Under the pieces are notes generated by a model. The model was not told the DNA's origin, searched no databases, and was given only the letters and a program-made list of their open reading frames with translations. Made by a program: the position numbers and the translations under genes. This document shows positions 17,074-25,991 of a stretch of DNA of 64,000 bases, piece after piece. The DNA comes from Salinisphaera sp. T31B1 (lineage in GTDB: Bacteria > Pseudomonadota > Gammaproteobacteria > Nevskiales > Salinisphaeraceae): positions 62,001 to 126,000 of the forward strand of contig NZ_APNH01000006.1 in NCBI RefSeq assembly GCF_040361275.1, written 5' to 3'. Within the stretch, counting starts at the first letter, position 1, and every line of letters begins with the position of its first letter.

Positions 17074-18984
17074 ATGAGTACTGCTCGCACTGAATCAACA
17101 AAGCTGGGCCGCATCAGCACTTTCGGTCCTGTCGAACCGTGGCAAGCGGCGCTATTGCTGCCGTCACACTGGCACGACTATCGGTCGCCTCTCACGAACT
17201 ACGCAGACATCACCGAGAACAGCGCTGTGGTGATTACGGGTGTGCTGGCCCAGGATGCGACGACGGGCCTCATCAACGGCACGCCACGCCTGCAAGCGAG
17301 CGTCATCGGCAACGATGGCATCAGCGTGACATTCACGCTGTTCGGGGACCATCGTGAGTTGGCCCAGCGTCTGCCGGCCGGTACCGCCGTCTCGGTACAG
17401 GGTACGGCCGTCAACATCCGCCGACAGTGGTATCTCAACAACGCCACGCTCATCGAGCAAAAATGGATCGGGCGGCTGTGCCCGGTCTACCCGGGCAAGC
17501 CTCGTGTCATCAAGGCCGAGACGGTACGCGATCGCGTACTGGAACTGCTCGATACGGTCGTCGATGAAGCCGCAACGCACCTGCTGTCTGAACTCGACGC
17601 CTACGGCGGCGCGCAACGCGCGCTCGAGCCCCTGGGCCTCAAACCGAACCAGATCGCCTATGTCATTCGCGCTGCACACCAGCCACGCGACATCAGCCAA
17701 GGCGAGAAGGCCCAGCAGGCGCTGGAACGGATCGTGGCGATGCAGGCGGTCGCACGCGCGGCCAGTGCGCGGGACCGGCACAACCAGGCACAGGTGTTTG
17801 ATATCGACTGGACTCGCGTGCGTGCGCGCGTCGCGGCATTGCCGTACGGCCTGACCAAAGAACAGCGCCAGGCGGCATACGAGATCCAGCTCGATCTCGG
17901 TCATGCCCAGCCGATGCGACGCATGCTTTCGGGTGATGTCGGTACCGGTAAGACGGTCGTGTACGGACTCGCTGCCGCGGCCTGTGTCGATCACGGCGGT
18001 CATGTCGTCATCCTGGCGCCGACGGTACCGCTGGCGGCGCAGATCCACGCGGAGCTACGCCAGTGGTGGCCGGATATCGACGTCGAGCTGGTCGCCGGCG
18101 ATGCGCCGGTACGATCGACTACGGCGTCCATTCGGATCGGCACGACTGCGCTTCTGCACCGCGACAGCGATACGCCTCCGAGTCTGATGATCGTGGACGA
18201 ACAGCAGAAATTCAGCCGTGACCAGCGTGAGAAGATGACCGCTCACGGCTGTCATCTGCTCGAAGTCTCCGGCACTTGCATACCTCGCTCGATGGCGCTG
18301 ATTCGCTACGGCGCACTCGATGTGTCGCGCCTGACGCAGCCGCATGCACCGAAGAACATCGCCTCTCGCCTGTGGGCACGCCAGGAACAGCGCGCACTGA
18401 TGGCCGACATCAAGACGAGCCTCGACGCCGGCGATCAGGTGCTCGTGGTCTACCCGCTCAAAGAAGGTGAGGGGAGGGACTCAGCTGAGCGGGCTTATCA
18501 GCTGTGGCAAAACATTCGCCCGGGCCGGGTGCGACTTGTGCATGCGAACCTGAGCGACGAGGAGAAAAAGGCCGCGGTCGACGCCCTCAAGACACAACAG
18601 GCCGATGTGCTGGTGGCCACCACCGTGGTCGAGGTGGGTATCAGCATCGACGGCCTGCGCCACGTGGTCGTCATTGATCCGCAGCGTCTGGGTCTGACGC
18701 AGCTACACCAGATTCGTGGGCGTGCAGCCCGCCAGGGCGGTGCCGGTACGTTCTCGATGTATCCCCGCAGCGAGCTCAAACCCGAGGCGCAGGAGCGACT
18801 CCAGGTGCTGCTCGATACCTGTGACGGCTTCGAGATTGCCGAGCGAGATCTAGCGCTTCGCGGCTACGGCAGTCTGGCGGCGAACGCGGACAAGCAGACG
18901 GGCAGCGACGAGCTGCTCTATGGGCGCAGCGTTCGACTCGAACTGCTGGACGAGGCTGCCAAGCGGCTCAGCGCGGCGTGCTAG
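17074..18984 (+). CDS. RecG-like SF2 DNA helicase
   Basis: The 636-residue protein has a wedge/OB-type N-terminal domain, then helicase motifs. Motif I is SGDVGTGKTVV near residue 289, Ia is ILAPTVPLAAQ near 317, and II is VDEQQKF. Motif III is SGTCIPRSMALIRYGALDVS, V is VLVATTVVEVGI, and VI is QIRGRAARQG. RecG remodels stalled replication forks and recombination intermediates. Two motifs differ from canonical RecG (DEQH becomes DEQQ; TATPIPR becomes GTCIPR), suggesting a diverged plasmid version. A TTGCACAATCC sequence upstream is shared with the DinG-like gene. Confidence 0.82.
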   Translation: MSTARTESTKLGRISTFGPVEPWQAALLLPSHWHDYRSPLTNYADITENSAVVITGVLAQDATTGLINGTPRLQASVIGNDGISVTFTLFGDHRELAQRLPAGTAVSVQGTAVNIRRQWYLNNATLIEQKWIGRLCPVYPGKPRVIKAETVRDRVLELLDTVVDEAATHLLSELDAYGGAQRALEPLGLKPNQIAYVIRAAHQPRDISQGEKAQQALERIVAMQAVARAASARDRHNQAQVFDIDWTRVRARVAALPYGLTKEQRQAAYEIQLDLGHAQPMRRMLSGDVGTGKTVVYGLAAAACVDHGGHVVILAPTVPLAAQIHAELRQWWPDIDVELVAGDAPVRSTTASIRIGTTALLHRDSDTPPSLMIVDEQQKFSRDQREKMTAHGCHLLEVSGTCIPRSMALIRYGALDVSRLTQPHAPKNIASRLWARQEQRALMADIKTSLDAGDQVLVVYPLKEGEGRDSAERAYQLWQNIRPGRVRLVHANLSDEEKKAAVDALKTQQADVLVATTVVEVGISIDGLRHVVVIDPQRLGLTQLHQIRGRAARQGGAGTFSMYPRSELKPEAQERLQVLLDTCDGFEIAERDLALRGYGSLAANADKQTGSDELLYGRSVRLELLDEAAKRLSAAC

Positions 18985-19847
18985 TGCAACCGTCTTGAAT
19001 CGATTTTTCGCAGAAGGCGCTGCGTTTCGAAATGCGCCCTCAGCGCCTGTTTGCGCGTGATGTCTCGACTGTGCGCCAGGATGTTGCGGATAGGGGTCAG
19101 ATGCCTGAACGCTTCTTTCACTGAAGCCTTACTCGCGAAATAAGCGCTGAAGCACTCAGCCCATAACTCGTCGTCTACGATGAGGTCGCCGAGTTGGCTG
19201 AAGTTGGAGTAATCGATAAGGCGTTTTGACGAGGAACTATCCCGGTGAATCTCTCGGTCCAGCTTTTTACGCCATTTCCTGTACAAATTCCTTAGCCGCG
19301 GCTGTTCCTCTTCGCGATCCGGTCCGTACAAGCGCGTCAACTCCGAATCGATCAGATCGCGCATGGTTCTCTCGAAGTCCCTCACGCGGACGATGGCGTT
19401 CAAGTAGTCGCCATCGGGTTCGTTCGATACGGGAAACGTGTTCGATAGGTCGGTGAACGAGTCTGTCTCACCGAAGTCGTGATCTTGGATCACCTTCGAA
19501 TACAGATCACTTAGCAAGCGCTTTACCTGGTCAGCTGTAGACACCTGGGCGCGCGATTGCTGTACGGGCTGCCCAGCCATAGCATCGAGTCTGTTTACGA
19601 CCGTCATCACTGGGTCCGATGACACGCATTTCCGTCCCGACGTGTTTGCGCGGCGGCGCGATCCCAGGTGCTTGATCAGTCTTCCCCTCGCTGTCGGCAC
19701 AAGGTCGATCACGGCCTCTGGCCTGCGCGCATAGGCTTCGAGATCATCAAGATCTTCGAGCAGGCGAGCGGTCGCATCATCAACAATGGCGCTTTCCATG
19801 CGCGCGAGAAATCTCTCAAGAGAATTCTCCCTGTCTACAGGCTGCAT
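18981..19847 (-). CDS. HEPN-domain protein (Swt1-type), putative RNase/effector
   Basis: The 288-residue protein has a C-terminal helical domain ending in TPIRNILAHSRDITRKQALRAHFET, with the RNxxxH (R-x4-H) motif of HEPN ribonucleases of the Swt1 class. The N-terminal part is helical and charged. The ATG at 19847 follows a clear AAGGAGG on the reverse strand. It converges with the RecG-like gene, overlapping its last codons by 4 bases. HEPN proteins often act in phage defence or toxin systems, but no partner antitoxin was recognised. Confidence 0.65.
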   Translation of the reverse strand: MQPVDRENSLERFLARMESAIVDDATARLLEDLDDLEAYARRPEAVIDLVPTARGRLIKHLGSRRRANTSGRKCVSSDPVMTVVNRLDAMAGQPVQQSRAQVSTADQVKRLLSDLYSKVIQDHDFGETDSFTDLSNTFPVSNEPDGDYLNAIVRVRDFERTMRDLIDSELTRLYGPDREEEQPRLRNLYRKWRKKLDREIHRDSSSSKRLIDYSNFSQLGDLIVDDELWAECFSAYFASKASVKEAFRHLTPIRNILAHSRDITRKQALRAHFETQRLLRKIDSRRLH

Positions 19848-19994
19848 CGTGCCTCCTTGATTCCAGCCGAATAGGGCTGAGCGTTCCCGACAACTTGCCA
19901 CAAATTAGGGCCTGAAGCCCTGAACCCAATCGAGCTTGCGGATTCCCCGACCTGTTCTACGTTTACATCGTCCTCCCTTCGCAACAGGCGAAAA

Positions 19995-20339
19995 GTGACG
20001 AAACGCAGCGGTTTACGCCCCTATGCAGTATCTCCGGCGTTCTACGGTAACGATGAACCCGAACACGGCTGTACGTGCATGGAATGGCTACCTGCTGAGA
20101 AGTACTACCAAGCATCCGAGAATGGGCGTTATACGGTCTCCGCCGGACTTTGCCGTGGCGAGTGGATCTATACCGCCTGGCGCTGCAATACCTCGCCAGG
20201 CACACCGTTAGGCTACCGAAAGAAAGCCGCGGCGTGCCGAGCGATTTGCGAAGCCGACTCGAAGGCCAGCGGCGCAGCGACCATGCCCCTGACGACGGAT
20301 GCGGCCGCACAGGATCTTGTCCATGAACAGCCCGCTTGA
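19995..20339 (+). CDS. Hypothetical Cys-containing protein
   Basis: The 114-residue product has several cysteines (GCTCMEWLPAEKYY, GLCRGEW, ACRAIC) and no recognised family. It overlaps the next gene by 17 bases. The start could also be further in. Confidence 0.42.
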   Translation: MTKRSGLRPYAVSPAFYGNDEPEHGCTCMEWLPAEKYYQASENGRYTVSAGLCRGEWIYTAWRCNTSPGTPLGYRKKAAACRAICEADSKASGAATMPLTTDAAAQDLVHEQPA

Positions 20340-20805
20340 ACTGACCCGTCAGGAAATCGAATTGACGGTCTGGCGCCACCTTGAGAGCGGCCACGAACCG
20401 CTTGAGGGCCATGAGCCCGACGCGTTTGCGGACCACGGCGTCTATGTCGTCGCTGACGTCCGCGGCTACACACTTCTGCACGGCACCACGCCCTTGGGCA
20501 ACGAATTGAGCTTGCTCGTCAACTGGGTCTGCCATGGCGAGAAGAACTACCACCTGCCGGGCATGTCCCTATATCACCCCCCGGTACCCGATCTGGTCAT
20601 GCGCCCAAGCTTGACGCTGCTCGAGTTCGCGATCGTGATCGATGTCGAAGGACGCGTGTTGAACACGTCAGAGCTGGCGCGCGTGCTGGCCACCAGCATC
20701 TGGTCATCGAAGTGGCTCAAAAAAGCCGTAGCCTGCCTACCACGCAATCCGCACATCGTGACCCGGAAGCACGCGGCCGAGCGCGTTCTGACGCAAATCG
20801 ACTGA
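20323..20805 (+). CDS. Hypothetical protein
   Basis: The 160-residue product begins MNSPLELTRQEIELTVWRH. The middle is hydrophobic (LGNELSLLVNWVCHG) and the C-terminus basic. No family is recognised. The ATG at 20323 is chosen because the longer frame overlaps the previous gene more heavily. Confidence 0.48.
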   Translation: MNSPLELTRQEIELTVWRHLESGHEPLEGHEPDAFADHGVYVVADVRGYTLLHGTTPLGNELSLLVNWVCHGEKNYHLPGMSLYHPPVPDLVMRPSLTLLEFAIVIDVEGRVLNTSELARVLATSIWSSKWLKKAVACLPRNPHIVTRKHAAERVLTQID

Positions 20806-20854
20806 GCGAAGACGAACCGATGCGGCCGCCCGCGTCGCACGTGTCAAAACCGGC

Positions 20855-21052
20855 ATGGGCTCCGACTGGCAGCCCTACATCTGGGAGCGTGTCATCGGAG
20901 GTGTACTGATTACTGGCTGCAAGACCCGCCCGAAGCAATCCGGGCCGAACACGGGCACGCCGATGTTTCTGATCCGCCAGGACAACTATCGCGCCCTGGT
21001 CACGCACGAGGCGATCGACCGCATGCTCGAACAGGCCAAAGTCAGCGCCTGA
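20855..21052 (+). CDS. Small hypothetical protein
   Basis: 65 residues (start MGSDWQPYIWERVIGG) with no recognised motif, on the same strand as its neighbours. The short length makes it uncertain. Confidence 0.4.
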   Translation: MGSDWQPYIWERVIGGVLITGCKTRPKQSGPNTGTPMFLIRQDNYRALVTHEAIDRMLEQAKVSA

Positions 21053-21116
21053 GCACTCGCAGCCGCGCCTGGGTCTGGCTCACAATGCGCATGGATTATT
21101 CTTGCATCCTCTCGAC

Positions 21117-21530
21117 ATGAACCACGACACACCAATGGCCGAGGTCATCGCCGGCATGGCCCGGGCCGAACATGAAGCCTGCTACGAGTTCGTGCGTCGC
21201 CAGACACGCGAAGATCAGCAGGCCCTCGAGACCGGGGCGATCGCGTTGCGGGATATCGCCACCGATCTGCGCGCTCGCGATGTCGCAAACCTAATGGCGT
21301 GGAAATTTCCCGAGTATTACGATCCCGTGCCTGAGGGGCTGCTCAAGCAGGCTCTCAACGGCGCGGCCGACAACGACATTGTGCGCATGCGCGCCGCGCT
21401 CGAGCCTATGGCGTTTGCTGATCTGTGCGCCATGGCCACCGCGGCGGAGTATCTACGTCAGGCGGCCGAGCACCTGCGCCTTTACGGTGGCCACGGGCAC
21501 ACGGCAAAGCCGCAGCGCGAGCTCATCTGA
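21117..21530 (+). CDS. Hypothetical helical protein
   Basis: The 137-residue product (MNHDTPMAEVIAGMARAEHE, then helices with ALRDIATDLRARDVANLMAW) is not recognised. The ATG at 21117 is one of two close in-frame starts (also 21102). It is followed by the palindrome at 21543. Confidence 0.48.
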   Translation: MNHDTPMAEVIAGMARAEHEACYEFVRRQTREDQQALETGAIALRDIATDLRARDVANLMAWKFPEYYDPVPEGLLKQALNGAADNDIVRMRAALEPMAFADLCAMATAAEYLRQAAEHLRLYGGHGHTAKPQRELI

Positions 21531-21542
21531 GAAAATTTTTAA

Positions 21543-21562
21543 GCATTTTTGTTCAAAAATGC
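21543..21562. promoter_or_regulatory. Palindrome GCATTTTTGTTCAAAAATGC, shared with the parA promoter
   Basis: A perfect 9+2+9 inverted repeat. Its inner 16 bases (ATTTTTGTTCAAAAAT) are identical, on the reverse strand, to the palindrome before parA at 32115-32136. A common regulator binding site is likely. Confidence 0.6.
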
Positions 21563-21610
21563 GACCGCTTGAAACGCCCGCCACATAAGGCTTTGCGCCG
21601 ATCGCCCATG

Positions 21611-21626
21611 CGAGTTCCGCGCGGGA
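21611..21626. promoter_or_regulatory. CGAGTTCCGCGCGGGA element, also present upstream of parA
   Basis: The same 16 bases occur on the reverse strand at 32188-32203 between parA and rep. The element lies 22 bases before the small gene at 21649. Confidence 0.5.
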
Positions 21627-21648
21627 ATTTCTGCCACGGACAGACCCA

Positions 21649-21891
21649 ATGAAACTCTCCGAGCTGCGCACAGCGATCGCGTTCTATCGCGGACAAATCC
21701 GCGCACAGGTCAACCGGGATCCGATCTACGCCGACGATTACATCATCGTGATTCGCTTTGGTAGCAACGAATGGGCGGTGGTGGAGACCGGCGCTGGCGC
21801 GTACCGGACCTTCAAGACGGTCGATGCAGCCATCCGCGTGGTTCGCCAGCTCGGCCTGTCCCATGCCGAAGTCGAAACACGCCCACGATAA
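21649..21891 (+). CDS. Small hypothetical protein possibly coregulated with parA
   Basis: The 80-residue product (MKLSELRTAIAFYRGQIRAQ; VIRFGSNEWAVVETGAGAYR; a C-terminal AIRVVRQLG helix) is not recognised. Two 16-base elements upstream (21543, 21611) also occur upstream of parA, which suggests a shared regulator. Confidence 0.55.
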   Translation: MKLSELRTAIAFYRGQIRAQVNRDPIYADDYIIVIRFGSNEWAVVETGAGAYRTFKTVDAAIRVVRQLGLSHAEVETRPR

Positions 21892-22321
21892 GCCGCCGAC
21901 TGTCCGAGCCGAACAGGACATCAGGAACGCGTCCTCACACAACCCGCATTTTCAGATGGGCAAGCCCACCACGACTGGCGACTAGTCAGATTCCAGATCT
22001 CTGATCGGTGTTCTCGCAGCGCGTGCACAAGTGCGCGTTTTACGGGGCTTGCACAATCCGCTGACCGTGGAGAATGGAACCCATCAACAGATCAACGGGC
22101 CGGCCCCAGCCAATAACCGGGGTGGGACAAGCTGGAGGGTGTCCCGGTCGTCATAGCCGAATAACCGCCAGCAGTCAGAGAGCAGGTCTGCTCCCATATA
22201 GCACCTCCACCTGCGAGATCTGACCGGTTTGCCTCGTCATCGGCACGCCCCGCTGGCGCTGGGCGGCACGACCATCACGTCGGCGCCGCTCAGCGTGCAG
22301 CCTCTAATCGAAGGAAGCGCT
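21892..22321. other. 430-base region without a recognised gene
   Basis: It holds TTGCACAATCC at 22049-22059, shared with the region before the RecG-like gene, and small inverted repeats near 22130. No coding frame is convincing; the frame from 22229 joins the DinG-like gene but lacks family sequence before 22322. Confidence 0.45.
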
Positions 22322-24469
22322 ATGGACGATCAGACTGACAACGAATCCATCGACACACGGCTCGCTGAGATCCATGACGCGCATGCCCAGGTCGTGCGCA
22401 GCATGCCCGGCTTTCGAGAGCGCGAAGGCCAGTGTCAGATGATTGACGAGATCGCCTACACGCTACTGGGCGGCACCGCGTCGCCACTCATCGCGATCGA
22501 GGGCCAGACCGGAACTGGCAAGACGCTGGGCTATCTCCTCCCGGCGATCCCTGCCGCCCAGGCTCGCGAGAAGTCTTTAATCGTGTCCACGGCCACAACG
22601 TCGCTTCAAAGCCAGCTGATGCGCAATGAGCTGCCGGCGCTGGCGAAGCATTCTGGCCTTCAATTCACCGCGGTGCTCGCAAAAGGCCGTTCTCGCTATG
22701 CTTGTCCCTTCCGACTGGAGACAGCGCTCGCCCAGGGCGGCGGACACGCAGACATGTTCGGCCCTGACGCCGACCTGCCGGATACCACGGGCGGTTTCAG
22801 TCCCGACGAGAAACAGATCGCGCTACTGGCTGATCTTCAACTTCAGCTGACCACCGGCGAATGGAGTGGCTGCAAGGACGAGCTCGAGGATGAGATCGAG
22901 TCGCGCCTATGGGGCGCGATATCGAGCACGCCGCACAGCTGCACGGGCCCGAATCAGTGCGCCCCAATGGGCTTGTGCCCGTTTCATCGCTCTCGTGCGG
23001 CCATGCGCGACGCCGACGTGATCGTGGCCAACCACGATCTCGTACTGTCGGATGTCTTTCTCGGCGGCGGCGTAGTGCTGCCCGATCCAAAAGACACGTT
23101 CTATATCTTCGACGAGGGCCATCACCTACCTGAAAAGGCCGTAGAGCACGGTTCGGCGCGTAGTTCGATCGGTGCCATGCGTGAGCATATGCGATCGCTA
23201 CAGCGGCTGCTGCCGAAACTTCCGGCCCATATCGCGCGCCCGGATATCCGCGAATCCGCCAAAGACGCCGAATCAGCGCTCAAGGCACTGACCGATGCCT
23301 ATGGAGAGCTCCCATTCACCCAGGATCGTGACGAGCTGTTTCGCTATCGGGCGCCGCACGGCAAGCTGTCGGCCCCGGTTCGTGAGGCCGCAAGCGCGTT
23401 GCACGGCGAGATGGCCGTTCTCTGGGAAGTGGCCCACGACATGGCCGACGAACTCGACGATAAGGAAGGTAGCGCCGGCGCACAGCATATCGCTCGTTTG
23501 CTCGCCCCTGAAATGGGTAAGCTCGCCGGACTGCTGGAGAACGATCTGCGCTTGCTTCGTCTGCTCAAGATCGAGCAACCCGACGATGCCCCGCCGATCG
23601 CGCGCTGGGCCGAACGCGACGTCAATGAGCTGTGGCTGGAAGCCGCGCCGGTGACGGCCGCGCCGATGCTGCGCATGATGCTCTGGGACAAATGTGCGGG
23701 TGCCGTGATCACCTCAGCGACGCTGACCTCGCTTAACCGCTGGTCACGCTTCCGGGCAAAAGCAGGCCTGAGCGGCAGCGACGGTACCCGCTATCTGCGT
23801 CTGCTCTCGCCGTTCGACTATCCCCGCATTGCAGAGCTGCGGGTGCCCTGGATGAAGCACGACGGCGGCCAGGCGACAGGTCACACCGAGGAGATCAAGT
23901 CGATGATGCCGTCGCTTTTGGCGCATTGTTCGACCGGGACACTCGTACTGTTCGCCTCGTGGTATCAACTAAACGCCGTCTATAAGAGCCTGCCGGCATC
24001 AGAGAAGAAGCGTGTGCTTTGTCAGGGAAAACTCAGCCGCGACACGCTCGTAACGCGCCATCGCAGGGCGGTCGCCGCGGGCAAAGCCAGTGTCATTTTC
24101 GGCCTGGCAAGCATGGCCGAGGGTGTTGATCTGTCCGGCTCGGCCTGCGAGCACGTGATCATCGCCAAACTCCCGTTCGCCCCCCCGACGTCGCCAATCG
24201 AAGCCACGCGCGCAGAGTGGCTGGAGAAACATGGCAAGAACCCGTTCATGACCATGGCCGTGCCGGACGCCTCACTCAAGCTCATCCAGGCCTGTGGCCG
24301 TCTGATTCGGTGCGAGACCGATCAGGGACGCATCACACTGCTGGATCGACGGATCGTGACCAAACGCTACGGCAAGCAGCTGCTGGATTCGCTGCCACCG
24401 TTTCACCAGAGCATCGACCGCAAACCACCCCACGTAACTCACAACACCCGTCAAGCTGCACTCGCCTGA
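22322..24469 (+). CDS. DinG/XPD-like Fe-S DNA helicase
   Basis: The 715-residue SF2 helicase has Walker A IEGQTGTGKTLGYLLP near residue 60 and a DEGH-type Walker B (IFDEGHHLPEKA). Cysteines that may hold an Fe-S cluster (YACPF, then CTGPNQCAPMGLCPF) lie between motifs Ia and II. Late motifs are GLASMAEGVDLSG and QACGRLIR. DinG unwinds R-loops and damaged forks. The ATG at 22322 follows GGAAGC and opens at the acidic MDDQTDNES segment. Confidence 0.85.
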   Translation: MDDQTDNESIDTRLAEIHDAHAQVVRSMPGFREREGQCQMIDEIAYTLLGGTASPLIAIEGQTGTGKTLGYLLPAIPAAQAREKSLIVSTATTSLQSQLMRNELPALAKHSGLQFTAVLAKGRSRYACPFRLETALAQGGGHADMFGPDADLPDTTGGFSPDEKQIALLADLQLQLTTGEWSGCKDELEDEIESRLWGAISSTPHSCTGPNQCAPMGLCPFHRSRAAMRDADVIVANHDLVLSDVFLGGGVVLPDPKDTFYIFDEGHHLPEKAVEHGSARSSIGAMREHMRSLQRLLPKLPAHIARPDIRESAKDAESALKALTDAYGELPFTQDRDELFRYRAPHGKLSAPVREAASALHGEMAVLWEVAHDMADELDDKEGSAGAQHIARLLAPEMGKLAGLLENDLRLLRLLKIEQPDDAPPIARWAERDVNELWLEAAPVTAAPMLRMMLWDKCAGAVITSATLTSLNRWSRFRAKAGLSGSDGTRYLRLLSPFDYPRIAELRVPWMKHDGGQATGHTEEIKSMMPSLLAHCSTGTLVLFASWYQLNAVYKSLPASEKKRVLCQGKLSRDTLVTRHRRAVAAGKASVIFGLASMAEGVDLSGSACEHVIIAKLPFAPPTSPIEATRAEWLEKHGKNPFMTMAVPDASLKLIQACGRLIRCETDQGRITLLDRRIVTKRYGKQLLDSLPPFHQSIDRKPPHVTHNTRQAALA

Positions 24470-24495
24470 CAGAAAGCCATAGCAGGGCCTAGGAA

Positions 24496-25263
24496 ATGAC
24501 CAAGAACATCGACCAGCTGCCGCCGAACAGTGCTGGCCCGGCCTCGGTACTCTCGAGCCATTCGACCGCACTGCAACGCGCGGCCGTGCGAGTGTCCGAA
24601 TCATTCCTGCTCCTGGCGGTTTTTGCTGTCGTGGTCGGACCTGTCTATGCCATGACTCTGTGGCTTGTACCGCAGGGACTGGGCAGTCAGCTGGCGCTGT
24701 ATCTGCTCGCCACCATGAGCTATGTCGCGATGGTAGTCGCGGGCATAGTGCTCATCGATGCAGAGGGACGGCGGGAATCACCCAAGGGCCGGAGTCGTCT
24801 TACGACCCGATGGTCCCTGGTTCGTGCCGAGGTCGCTAGGACGGTGCTCTTGAGCTGGGTCATTTTCGCCGGCATCGACGCTGTGACCTATATTGGCTCC
24901 AGTCTTGTAGGGATCCAGCTACAGGGAACCCCCTATAGCGATGATTTGGTGTACTACGCGACCGGCGGTGCGGCGCTGATGGCATGGGTCAGTCACATGC
25001 GCGGCAGCGTCCATCTGCCGCAGCTGATGATGATCTGCCGTGATCGGCCGGTGGCGGTACTGCGTGAAACGCTCATTACGCGCGCAAAACGACGATACGA
25101 TGCACCGGTCACCTTCGGTTTGATTCTCCCGTTAGTGGTGGCGATTGCAGCCAGTCAGAGCATGCCATTGGTGTCCGTATTCGCCTGGCTGCATACCGCA
25201 TGGTATCTGCACGTCACATTGACGAAGGCATGGCTTGCCAAACCAGTTTTGCCAGCCGCGTAG
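24496..25263 (+). CDS. Membrane protein of unknown function
   Basis: The 255-residue protein has about five or six hydrophobic segments (for example FLLLAVFAVVVGPVYAMTLW, LALYLLATMSYVAMVVAGIV, FGLILPLVVAIAASQS). It follows the DinG-like gene by 26 bases. No family is recognised. It opens a short run of membrane-associated genes. Confidence 0.6.
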   Translation: MTKNIDQLPPNSAGPASVLSSHSTALQRAAVRVSESFLLLAVFAVVVGPVYAMTLWLVPQGLGSQLALYLLATMSYVAMVVAGIVLIDAEGRRESPKGRSRLTTRWSLVRAEVARTVLLSWVIFAGIDAVTYIGSSLVGIQLQGTPYSDDLVYYATGGAALMAWVSHMRGSVHLPQLMMICRDRPVAVLRETLITRAKRRYDAPVTFGLILPLVVAIAASQSMPLVSVFAWLHTAWYLHVTLTKAWLAKPVLPAA

Positions 25264-25287
25264 CATTTACCTACGGTGAGTAGAGTT

Positions 25288-25554
25288 CTACCGCTTCAGT
25301 GCGGATAGCAAAGACATCGAGGTGCGGCCGCTGAGCAATCGCACCGCATTCTCTCGGTCGTAGTCATCCGAAGCTCTCACGAACGCAAGATCACGCTCAA
25401 GCGCTTCGCTATGACGACGAAGCTGATGGCGTGCCAGTTGAGCCATCCATGCAACGAACATGGCAATGCAGGCCATGATCGGTGCCATGAACATGAGCAA
25501 TAGCACCGCCGCAACACTCATTACGGTGACGAAGAGCAAGGTCGTTCGGCACAC
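25288..25554 (-). CDS. Small membrane protein
   Basis: An 88-residue reverse-strand frame with two hydrophobic segments in tandem (VTVMSVAAVLLLMFMAPIMACIAMFVAWM region) and a charged tail (RASDDYDRENAVRLLSG). No family is recognised. It converges with the preceding membrane protein gene. Confidence 0.5.
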   Translation of the reverse strand: MCRTTLLFVTVMSVAAVLLLMFMAPIMACIAMFVAWMAQLARHQLRRHSEALERDLAFVRASDDYDRENAVRLLSGRTSMSLLSALKR

Positions 25555-25757
25555 GTTGATCGCGCTCTTACGTTGCCTGGCGCTGAATAAGACTTCTCTC
25601 GGTCATGGCCGATCCTTAGCGAATACCAACTTGCCCTACATTGCCTCTCCTTCTTCGCATAGAGCGGGCGTAAAGCACTCAATCCGAGCGTTTTTCGGCC
25701 CCACCGGGCAATCCAGGTCGACGAGCATCTGTTGAGGATTCATCCACCATCCGTCTT

Positions 25758-25991
25758 ATGCTCTCCCTCGTCGTGGTTGGCATCGTCGTTGTCTGCATCA
25801 TCACGCGCGGCGTTCGCATCGTCTTCGCACTCGCATTGATCGGCCTGATCTATTACGGCCTCCACCACGGTATCGACCTGGACAACGTGACAGAATTTGC
25901 TCTGAGCGTAGCTTCTCAGGCTACCAGCGCGCTCTCGTCGATCGATCCGGTGACTTGGCTCCAATCACTGCTACAGACTGGAGCCGAATGA
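25758..25991 (+). CDS. Small membrane protein upstream of the M48 protease
   Basis: The 77-residue product has two hydrophobic segments (LVVVGIVVVCIITRGVRIVF and ALALIGLIYYGLHHG). Its TGA overlaps the ATG of the protease gene, so the two are coupled. It may be a partner or anchor; this is inferred from coupling only. Confidence 0.55.
   Translation: MLSLVVVGIVVVCIITRGVRIVFALALIGLIYYGLHHGIDLDNVTEFALSVASQATSALSSIDPVTWLQSLLQTGAE

Noticed and set aside
19988-20021. A twelfth activator box (GAAAAGTGAC-GAAA-CGCAGCGG-TTTACG)
   Set aside because: The spacer is eight bases instead of the constant six, and it lies in an ORF start.
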